A program made the position numbers and the translations under genes. From Streptomyces longisporoflavus (lineage in GTDB: Bacteria > Actinomycetota > Actinomycetes > Streptomycetales > Streptomycetaceae), in NCBI RefSeq assembly GCF_014649775.1, contig NZ_BMTR01000009.1, positions 248,001 to 312,000 on the forward strand: a stretch of DNA of 64,000 nucleotides. The letters run 5' to 3'. This document shows, piece after piece, positions 57,891-64,000 of this stretch. Each line of letters starts with the position of its first letter. Position 1 is the first letter of the stretch. The notes beneath the pieces were generated by a model. That model was not told the origin of the DNA. It was given only the letters and a program-made list of their open reading frames with translations, and ran no database searches.

Positions 57891-59516
57891 TCAGCGGACG
57901 GACTCCGCGGGGACCTCCGCCTCGCTGCGGGGTGCCGGTACTCCCTGCTCGGGCAGCGCCGCGGGCGTCCCGCACTCCATCGTCCGCGGCAGCTTCAGCG
58001 CCATCAGCGCGCCGAGCAGCAGCAGGCCCGCGCTGACCAGCAAGGTCACGTGCAGTCCGTGCACGAAGGACTCGCGCGCCGCGGTGCGCAGCGCCTCGCC
58101 CGCCCCGCCGCCGAGCCCCCTGGCGACCTCGTACGCCTCGCCGAGCGAGTGGCTCGCGGCGGCGCTCTCCCTGGCCGGGACGCCCTGCACGGACGAGAGG
58201 CCTGGCGCGTACGCGGCGTTCATGACGCTGCCGAGCAGCGCGATGCCGATGCCGGCGCCCAGCTGGTAGGAGGTCTCGCCGATCGCGGCGGCGCCGCCCG
58301 CCTGCGCCTGGGGCGCCTCGCTGAGCATCGACTCGTAGCTGCCGAAGAGCGTGGTCTGCAGGCCGAGGCCGAGCAGCACGAAGCTGGTGATCATCAACGG
58401 GTCGTTGATCCGGTCACCCATCCCGGTGAGGATCACCACGGCCACCGCGGTCAGCGTGAAGCCGGAGGCGACCATCGCGCGCGGCCCGAAACGGTGCAGG
58501 AACTTCGTTCCGGCGAGGCCCGCGACCATCGCGGCGACGGTGAGCGGCACGAGCCGCATACCGGTCTCCAGCGGGGAGAGGCCGAGCACCAGCTGCAGAT
58601 ACTGCGCGGCGACCAGTTCGAGGCCCACCAGCGCGAGCATCGCGAGGACGATGCAGCCGAGCGAGGTGCTGAACGCTGGCCGCGCGAACATCGACAGGTC
58701 TATGAGCGGGTGCTTGCGCCGCCGCTGCCTGCGGACGAAGCCGATCAGGAGGGCCACGCCGACGAAGAACGAGAGGAGGGTCGTCATGCCGAACGGCGAC
58801 TCTCCGCTGCCGGCCCGCTTCACCGCGAACACGATGCCGAAGAGACCGCCCGCGGCCATCAGCGCGCCGACCACGTCCCAGGGCCCGTTGCGATCCCCCG
58901 TCGACTCGGGCAGGAGCAGCCGCCCGATGGGCAGGCTGACCAGCATCAACGGGATGTTTATCAGGAAGACCGAGCCCCACCAGAAGTGCTCCAGGAGGAA
59001 ACCGCCGAGCAGCGGTCCGCCCGCCGCGCCGATTCCGGCCACCGCGCTCCACACACCGATGGCGACGGCGCGCTCACGCCGGTCGGGGAAGACCTGGCGC
59101 AGGATCGAGAGGGTCGCGGGCATGATCATCGCGCCGCCGATGCCGAGCAGGGCGCGGGCCGCGATCAGGACCTGGGCGTTGTCCGCCGTGGCGGCCACGG
59201 CCGAGGCCACTCCGAAGAGGGCGTAGCCGAGCAGCAGCACGCGTCTGCGGCCCACCCGGTCACCGAGGGTGCCGAAGAGGATCAGCAGCGAGGCGCAGAC
59301 CAGCGGATAGACGTCCACGATCCACAGCAGCTCGATGCCGCCGGGCTTCAGGTCCTCCGTGACCGCGGGAACCGCCACGTGCAGAACGGTGGCGTCAACG
59401 GCGACGAGCAGCAGGCTTACGCAGAGAACGACGAGCACCAGCCAGCGGTTGGCGCCACCCTGCGACCCGGGTACCCGACGGCCGGAAGGAGCGGTGGCCG
59501 TGGTTGAACCCGACAT
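57891..59516 (-). CDS. MFS drug exporter, DHA2 (14-helix) family
   Basis: The ATG at 59516 has GGGAGGT eight bases upstream and gives 541 residues. Motif A is FGTLGDRVGRRRVLLLGYAL, motif D1 is LLVAVDATVLHVAVPAV and motif C is WSAVAGIGAAGGPLLGGFLL. Fourteen helices fit the EmrB/QacA group of proton-driven multidrug exporters. Residues 480-500 form an extracytoplasmic loop near the end. No regulator gene is adjacent. The substrate is unknown. Confidence 0.93.
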   Translation of the reverse strand: MSGSTTATAPSGRRVPGSQGGANRWLVLVVLCVSLLLVAVDATVLHVAVPAVTEDLKPGGIELLWIVDVYPLVCASLLILFGTLGDRVGRRRVLLLGYALFGVASAVAATADNAQVLIAARALLGIGGAMIMPATLSILRQVFPDRRERAVAIGVWSAVAGIGAAGGPLLGGFLLEHFWWGSVFLINIPLMLVSLPIGRLLLPESTGDRNGPWDVVGALMAAGGLFGIVFAVKRAGSGESPFGMTTLLSFFVGVALLIGFVRRQRRRKHPLIDLSMFARPAFSTSLGCIVLAMLALVGLELVAAQYLQLVLGLSPLETGMRLVPLTVAAMVAGLAGTKFLHRFGPRAMVASGFTLTAVAVVILTGMGDRINDPLMITSFVLLGLGLQTTLFGSYESMLSEAPQAQAGGAAAIGETSYQLGAGIGIALLGSVMNAAYAPGLSSVQGVPARESAAASHSLGEAYEVARGLGGGAGEALRTAARESFVHGLHVTLLVSAGLLLLGALMALKLPRTMECGTPAALPEQGVPAPRSEAEVPAESVR

Positions 59517-59746
59517 GTGCGATACCTCCCAGTGATCCCTCGCATCGGCGGCCCCGCGGGACGTGATCTCCCAGCTGGCGGCAACGAAAGGCGAGTGAGC
59601 CGTCAGAGTACGCGAGTTCACGGCTGTGGCGCGTGGCGGACCTCTCATGGTTGAGCGGAGACCGTGTGGCGTACGCCACGCTGCCCACCTCTGGACCACG
59701 CACCCGACCGGGTGGCCGGTTCCCGCCTGCGCCGATAATCGAGCCC

Positions 59747-60907
59747 GTGAACGACCTCGAACAACGCCTGCCGCTGCCCTCGTATGGTGCCCGCATCGGC
59801 GCCGCGCTACGCCGCGCGGCGCCCGCGCTCCTGGCCTACGCGGGAGTGCGTGCCCTGGGGGTCGCGGTCCTCGCGGTGTGGAGCGCGGCGGCGGGCAAGA
59901 GCGCGCACACGCTGCTCACCGCGCGCTGGGACTCGCTCTGGTACACCCGCGTCGCCGAGTTCGGCTATGGCTGGGAGGTGCGGCTCCCGGACGGCAGCGT
60001 GCACTCGAACCTCGCGTTCTTCCCGCTCCTTCCCTGGCTGGAGCGGCTCGTCTCGGCGATCAGTCCGCTGTCCTACGCCGACGCGGGCCTGGTGGTGAGC
60101 TGGCTCGCCTCGCTCTGCGCCGCCGCGGGGATCTTCGCGATCGCCGATCACCTCTACGGGCGACGTGCGGGGATCTGCGCGGTCGCGCTGTGGGCGGTCC
60201 TGCCCGTGGGGATCGTGCAGTCGATGGCGTACAGCGAGTCCCTCTTCACGGCGCTCGCGGCCTGGTCGCTGTACGCGGTGCTCACCGACCGCTGGGTGTG
60301 GGCGGGCGTGCTCGCCTCCGGCGCGGGCCTGACCCGTCCCGTGGGCGCCGCGGTCGTCGCGGCGATCTGGGTGACGGCCGCCCTGCGCGTCCGCCGGGAG
60401 GGGACGGCCGACCGGCGCATGATCCTCGGGGTGGTGCTCGCCCCGCTCGGCGCGGCGGGCTACGTCCTGTGGGTCGGCAGGCGCACCGGTGACGGCCTCC
60501 TGGGCTATCTCGACGTCCAGGCCGGCTGGGGGAACGGCTTCGACTTCGGCTACGCCTTCGCCCGCTTCGTCGGCGAGAAGTTCACCGCCTTTCCCGCGGC
60601 CCTCGCGGGAGCCGGCCTGATCGTCGGGGTCGCCCTGGCGATCTGGCTGTACGTCGTCGGCGTACGCGCGAGGCAACCGCTGCCCCTGCTCGTCTACAGC
60701 GGGATCGTCATGGCGCTCGCCCTGTGCGCGGCCGGCTATTTCGGCTCGAAGCCGCGCCTCCTGCTGCCCGCCTTCCCCCTGCTCCTGCCGCTCGCGGTGG
60801 CGCTCGCCCGGCTGCGTACGTCCAGGTCAGTCCTTGTCCTGGGGGGTGTGGCGGCGGCGAGCGCCGTGTACGGGGCGTTCTGGCTGAACGGCTCGGGTCC
60901 GCCATGA
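59747..60907 (+). CDS. PIG-V-like GT-C membrane mannosyltransferase
   Basis: The GTG at 59747 begins VNDLEQRLPLPSYGARIGAA; GATAAT at 59734-59739, seven bases upstream, suggests a leaderless transcript. The 386-residue protein has about nine or ten helices. The catalytic loop contains LTARWDSLWYTRVAEFGYGW and SNLAFFPLLPWLERLV, the WD and FFPL.P pattern of PIG-V-type transferases that use polyprenyl-phosphate mannose. It probably adds mannose to a cell-surface lipid or protein on the outer side of the membrane. Confidence 0.85.
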   Translation: MNDLEQRLPLPSYGARIGAALRRAAPALLAYAGVRALGVAVLAVWSAAAGKSAHTLLTARWDSLWYTRVAEFGYGWEVRLPDGSVHSNLAFFPLLPWLERLVSAISPLSYADAGLVVSWLASLCAAAGIFAIADHLYGRRAGICAVALWAVLPVGIVQSMAYSESLFTALAAWSLYAVLTDRWVWAGVLASGAGLTRPVGAAVVAAIWVTAALRVRREGTADRRMILGVVLAPLGAAGYVLWVGRRTGDGLLGYLDVQAGWGNGFDFGYAFARFVGEKFTAFPAALAGAGLIVGVALAIWLYVVGVRARQPLPLLVYSGIVMALALCAAGYFGSKPRLLLPAFPLLLPLAVALARLRTSRSVLVLGGVAAASAVYGAFWLNGSGPP

Positions 60908-61144
60908 TCATTTCGGCGGCCCCGGTGACCGCCCGGGAAATTCCACGCCAGGCCGCGGTGAACGAATTAATAAGCGGCATAAAACGGCCACAGAAATGAT
61001 CAACGAATTGCGTACGGGGACTCCCGGGTGAATAGGGAAAGCGCAGGAATAAACCTCCGTCTGAGATGAATGCCACATCACATCGTCATCACAAAGCCAC
61101 CGATTCGGCCTAGTCGCGCACTCACTCGCTGTAACGTCGATTGG

Positions 61145-62164
61145 GTGCGTACCGAACGAAACCTCACCCGTCTGGACCGGGTCTTCGCCCGGCTCGACCG
61201 TGAGCCGGAACGACCGGCCGGCCTCGATGTACCGAGGATGAGCAGGCACCGGATCGTGCTCTTCAGCGCGACCCTGGCCTTCTACCTCGCCATCGTGGTC
61301 GCCGTGCTGACCACTTCGTGGCTGGTGCGGTTCGACTGGCAGGTCATGTTCTTCCGGCCCTACCAGCAGTGGCCCGAGATCCACGCCTTCCTCGACTACT
61401 GGGTGGTCCTCGGCCAGCGCGGCCCGACGGCGGTGATGGTCGCGGCCTGGCTGGGCTGGCGCTCCTGGCGCCAGCACACGATCCGCCCGCTCCTGACGTT
61501 CGGCGCGGCCCTGCTCCTGCTCAACGTCACGGTCGGCGCCGCCAAGATCGGCATGGGCCGTCTCGGCCCGCACTACGCCACCACGATCGGCGCCAACGAG
61601 ATGTGGCTCGGCGGCGATATATTCCCCTCCGGGCATACCGCCAATGCCGTGGTGACCTGGGGAATCCTCGCCTATATGGCCTCCACCCCGCGCACCCGCC
61701 GCTATCTTTCGGCGCTCTCCGCCGTGGTCTCCCTCAGCGTCGGCCTGACCACCGTGTACCTCGGCACGCACTGGCTGAGCGACGTCTTCCTCGGCTGGGC
61801 CGCGGGTCTCCTCGTCCTGCTCGCACTGCCCTGGGTGGAGCCGCTGCTCACCCGCGTCGAGGGCTGGATCTTCGATCTGCGCGAGCTCTGGCGCTCCCGC
61901 CGTGCCGGCGCCGCCGTCCCGACCCCGGCCGCCCCGGTGCCCGCGATGGTCCCGCAGCCCGCCACCGCGCAGGCCGACGAGCCCCCGCACCGCGAGCCGG
62001 TCGGCGCCGCGCGCCCCGCCCGCAGCCCGGCCTACCTCGCGCCGGGCCCGCACACACCGCGCTCCGAGCGCAGCCCGGTCACCCCGGCGGGCAGCCGCCG
62101 CCCGCCGCACTCCGAGCGCGCCTCACGCGCCGCCACGTCGCCGCGGCCGGTGGCGGGCGGCTAG
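61145..62164 (+). CDS. PAP2-family membrane phosphatase
   Basis: A GTG at 61145 (VRTERNLTRLDRVFARLDRE) is taken as the start (339 residues); an ATG at 61070 in AT-rich sequence is less likely. About five or six helices carry the phosphatase motifs KIGMGRLGP (C1 variant), FPSGHT (C2) and VYLGTHWLSDV (C3, His and Asp). A Pro/Ala/Arg-rich cytoplasmic tail of about 95 residues follows. Family members dephosphorylate lipid phosphates such as undecaprenyl pyrophosphate or phosphatidate. It follows the PIG-V-like gene at a distance of 237 bases. Confidence 0.88.
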   Translation: MRTERNLTRLDRVFARLDREPERPAGLDVPRMSRHRIVLFSATLAFYLAIVVAVLTTSWLVRFDWQVMFFRPYQQWPEIHAFLDYWVVLGQRGPTAVMVAAWLGWRSWRQHTIRPLLTFGAALLLLNVTVGAAKIGMGRLGPHYATTIGANEMWLGGDIFPSGHTANAVVTWGILAYMASTPRTRRYLSALSAVVSLSVGLTTVYLGTHWLSDVFLGWAAGLLVLLALPWVEPLLTRVEGWIFDLRELWRSRRAGAAVPTPAAPVPAMVPQPATAQADEPPHREPVGAARPARSPAYLAPGPHTPRSERSPVTPAGSRRPPHSERASRAATSPRPVAGG

Positions 62165-62213
62165 GCCGCGAAAGCAGCGGGGGTCGGTACGCACAACCAT
62201 CCCCCGCATCGCG

Positions 62214-62246
62214 AAGGCCCCGGTTCCGTCTCGGAACCGGGGCCTT
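62214..62246. terminator. Bidirectional 14-bp terminator hairpin
   Basis: AAGGCCCCGGTTCC (62214-62227) pairs perfectly with GGAACCGGGGCCTT (62233-62246), with loop GTCTC and a TTTC tail on one side and a similar tail on the other. It lies between convergent genes. Confidence 0.9.
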
Positions 62247-62265
62247 TCGCCTGTGTGCGGAGGGG

Positions 62266-62481
62266 TCAGCCCTTCCAGCAGCGGACCACGACGCCTTCCT
62301 TGACCTCGAAGTTGAGCCGCCCGGCGAGGTACTCCATCGTGATGATCGCGCCCGGCGGCAACGACCTGACGGGGGACCAGCCGCGCGCGCCTGCCTGCTG
62401 CTCGGCGCTCTCGGCCGCGAGGCCGACGTAGGCGTCCAGGTTGTCCCGGGGTTCGGTGGGAGGGGTCGGAATAGGTGCCAT
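62266..62481 (-). CDS. I78-family peptidase inhibitor-like small protein (71 aa)
   Basis: MAPIPTPPTEPRDNLDAYVG begins a 71-residue protein with the I78/elastase-inhibitor pattern GWSPVRSLPPGAIITMEYLA followed by GRLNFEVKEGVVVRCWKG. It has one cysteine and no signal peptide, so its inhibitory role may be intracellular or may differ. The upstream GTG at 62490 would add three residues. Confidence 0.8.
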   Translation of the reverse strand: MAPIPTPPTEPRDNLDAYVGLAAESAEQQAGARGWSPVRSLPPGAIITMEYLAGRLNFEVKEGVVVRCWKG

Positions 62482-62896
62482 GGCCGCCACGTTAGGCGGC
62501 GCGGCCCGGCCGGGGAAGGCCGTAGCCGCACACCATGGGTCACCGGTCCCCCTCCGGTCACGCTTTTGTCACAGGATCACGACACCCGTTTCCTCTTAAC
62601 TCCGTCACACGTACGGGCGGTTCCGGAGTAGTTCCGACGTGAATCCCGCATTCACCGCCAACTCCCTCGCGGCGCCCGGAAACAACGGCAATAGCACGGC
62701 GGAAAAAGAGGCAAGACGTTTTTGCGCAACCCTCCGCGATTTCCCGATTCCGGGCACGCGACGGGATGTGACGGCGCATGGGGAATTCACGGTTCCGGCA
62801 CAGCGTTCTCGTACGCCCCCTGTCGGAGTCGGTGCGACGCGAGCATCATGGCCCCGGCCGGTATGCCCGGATGCGCGACGGCGAAGGGGCGAGCGT
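62482..62896. other. Intergenic region upstream of cytochrome oxidase gene
   Basis: About 415 bases with no supported gene. Positions 62560-62740 are relatively AT-rich, with short A- and T-runs (GGAAAAAGAGG, ACGTTTTTGCG), and probably hold the promoter for the oxidase gene. A repeated GGTCAC occurs near 62538 and 62556. No operator or riboswitch was recognised. Confidence 0.4.
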
Positions 62897-64000
62897 ATGG
62901 GGACCGAGACAGCAGCGGCGCAGGCGCGACCCGTCCGGCAGCGGACGCCCGGCCGGCTCCTCGTGGACTGGCTGACCACCACCGACCACAAGAAGATCGG
63001 CCACCTGTACCTGATCACGTCCTTCGTGTTCTTCCTCGTCGCGGGGCTGATGGCGCTGATGATGCGGGCCGAACTGGCCCGCCCCGGCCTCCAGCTGATG
63101 TCGAACAACGAGTTCAACCAGGCGTTCACCATGCACGGCACGATCATGCTGCTGCTCTTCGCGACGCCGACCTTCGCGGGTTTCGCCAACGAGATCATGC
63201 CGTTGCAGATCGGCGCCCCCGACGTCGCCTTCCCGCGGCTCAACATGCTGTCGTACTGGCTGTTCCTCTTCGGCGGCCTGATGGTGCTCGGCTCGTTCCT
63301 GGTGCCCGGCGGTCCTGCGAACTTCGGCTGGTTCGCCTACGCGCCGCTCAACAGCATGGAGCGCTCGCCGGGGATCGGCGCCGACCTGTGGATCATGGGG
63401 CTCGCGCTCTCCGGGTTCGGCACGATCCTCGGTTCGGTGAACTTCCTGACGACCATCATCGGGATGCGGGCGCCGGGAATGACGATGTTCCGGATGCCCA
63501 TTTTCACCTGGAACGTCCTGTTCACCTCCATCCTGGTCCTGCTCGCCTTCCCCGTACTGGCGGCAGCGCTGCTCGTCCTGGAGGCGGACCGGCGCTTCGG
63601 ATCCATGGTGTTCGCCCCGGAGAACGGCGGTGCGCTGCTGTGGCAGCACCTCTTCTGGTTCTTCGGGCATCCCGAGGTCTACATCATCGCGCTGCCGTTC
63701 TTCGGGATCATCACGGAGATCATTCCGGTCTTCAGCCGGAAGCCGATCTTCGGCTATCTGCCGCTGGTCGGCGCGACGATGACCATCACCGGGCTCTCGG
63801 TCGTCGTGTGGGCGCACCACATGTTCGCGACGGGCGCGGTCCTGCTGCCCTTCTTCTCCTTCATGTCCTTCCTCATCGCGGTCCCCACGGGCGTGAAGTT
63901 CTTCAACTGGACGGGGACGATGCTCAGGGGCTCGCTGTCGTTCGAGACGCCGATGCTGTGGTCGGTCGGGTTCCTGGTGAGCTTCCTCTTCGGCGGCCTC
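62897..64000 (+). CDS. ctaD: Cytochrome c oxidase subunit I (partial, C-terminus beyond window)
   Basis: The ATG at 62897 has AAGGGG upstream. The visible 368 codons begin MGTETAAAQARPVRQRTPGR and show WLTTTDHKKIGHLYLITSFV, FTMHGTIMLLLFATPTFAGF (haem ligand His), FWFFGHPEVYIIALPFFGII (Cu-B His and cross-linked Tyr) and VVWAHHMFATGAVL (Cu-B histidines). It is the catalytic subunit of an aa3-type oxidase. It starts alone; no subunit II gene precedes it, so it may be a second copy in this genome. Confidence 0.95.
   Translation, partial: MGTETAAAQARPVRQRTPGRLLVDWLTTTDHKKIGHLYLITSFVFFLVAGLMALMMRAELARPGLQLMSNNEFNQAFTMHGTIMLLLFATPTFAGFANEIMPLQIGAPDVAFPRLNMLSYWLFLFGGLMVLGSFLVPGGPANFGWFAYAPLNSMERSPGIGADLWIMGLALSGFGTILGSVNFLTTIIGMRAPGMTMFRMPIFTWNVLFTSILVLLAFPVLAAALLVLEADRRFGSMVFAPENGGALLWQHLFWFFGHPEVYIIALPFFGIITEIIPVFSRKPIFGYLPLVGATMTITGLSVVVWAHHMFATGAVLLPFFSFMSFLIAVPTGVKFFNWTGTMLRGSLSFETPMLWSVGFLVSFLFGGL

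Noticed and set aside
60904..60999. 31-codon frame overlapping the PIG-V-like stop (ATGA) and containing a TTA codon
   Set aside because: AT-rich intergenic composition, no ribosome site of its own and no recognisable product; too weak to list as a gene.
62778..62975. 65-codon plus-strand frame overlapping the ctaD start
   Set aside because: It overlaps a confident gene start, is Arg-rich and has no ribosome site.

Overview
The window is about 72% GC chromosomal DNA from a Streptomyces (or a very close relative). Supporting signs are GTG/TTG starts with AGGAGG-type ribosome sites, streptogrisin-type proteases, a cell-wall LPMO ending in an LAETG sorting signal, a SepF-like protein, an Actinobacteria-type LexA box and a typical Streptomyces intergenic repeat. 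From memory, several genes match S. coelicolor neighbours in the same order: hmgA (SCO1715), GDSL lipase (SCO1725), YtrA-type GntR (SCO1728), LPMO (SCO1734), dnaE2 (SCO1738) and sflA (SCO1749). That places the window in the conserved core of the chromosome; the match was not computed.

Layout. 1-5.7 kb: a partial MFS exporter coupled to a CitMHS citrate transporter, then a molybdopterin oxidoreductase with a TetR regulator and operator. 5.7-9.6 kb: hmgA (tyrosine catabolism), a HutC-type GntR regulator, a type ISP-like specificity protein and a small basic protein. 9.7-15.9 kb: a SigK/RskA-like sigma/anti-sigma pair facing a DUF4331 - TPR - NicO metal-transporter run, with matching promoter motifs on both sides of the divergent region. 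15.9-18.5 kb: a PknB-like kinase whose 3' end overlaps a secreted lipase. 18.7-28.7 kb: a cell-surface polysaccharide locus (acyltransferase, two GT2 enzymes, deacetylase, a 1301-residue flippase/GT-C fusion and a membrane-anchored GH-A glycosidase).

28.8-33.3 kb: an AAA ATPase, GntR, tandem GNAT, DUF402 and a NUDIX-VOC fusion. 33.3-37.3 kb: the tctCBA tricarboxylate transporter opposite an orphan CitB-type response regulator, with three 11-bp repeats in front of tctC and a broken GNAT gene at the operon end. 37.3-42.9 kb: a Cys-rich small protein, the LPMO and a two-component system opposite an ABC exporter. 42.9-47.5 kb: an SOS-controlled mutasome operon (dnaE2 plus an ImuB-like Y-family protein). 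47.5-56 kb: a membrane protein, an ATPase, two streptogrisins either side of an SPFH protein, DUF1684, and a DUF5685 protein with 17 cysteines in its tail. 56-64 kb: sflA, a glutaryl-CoA dehydrogenase-like enzyme, a DHA2 exporter, a PIG-V-like membrane protein, a PAP2 phosphatase, an I78 inhibitor and a truncated solitary cytochrome oxidase subunit I.

Taken together the window mixes carboxylate uptake and catabolism, envelope and surface-glycan functions, extracellular hydrolysis, DNA-damage mutagenesis and division. The parts most worth study are the polysaccharide locus with its fusion protein, the sigma-factor divergent promoter pair, the repeat-controlled tct operon with an orphan regulator, and the cysteine-tailed DUF5685 protein. 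No CRISPR array, tRNA, rRNA or insertion sequence was seen.
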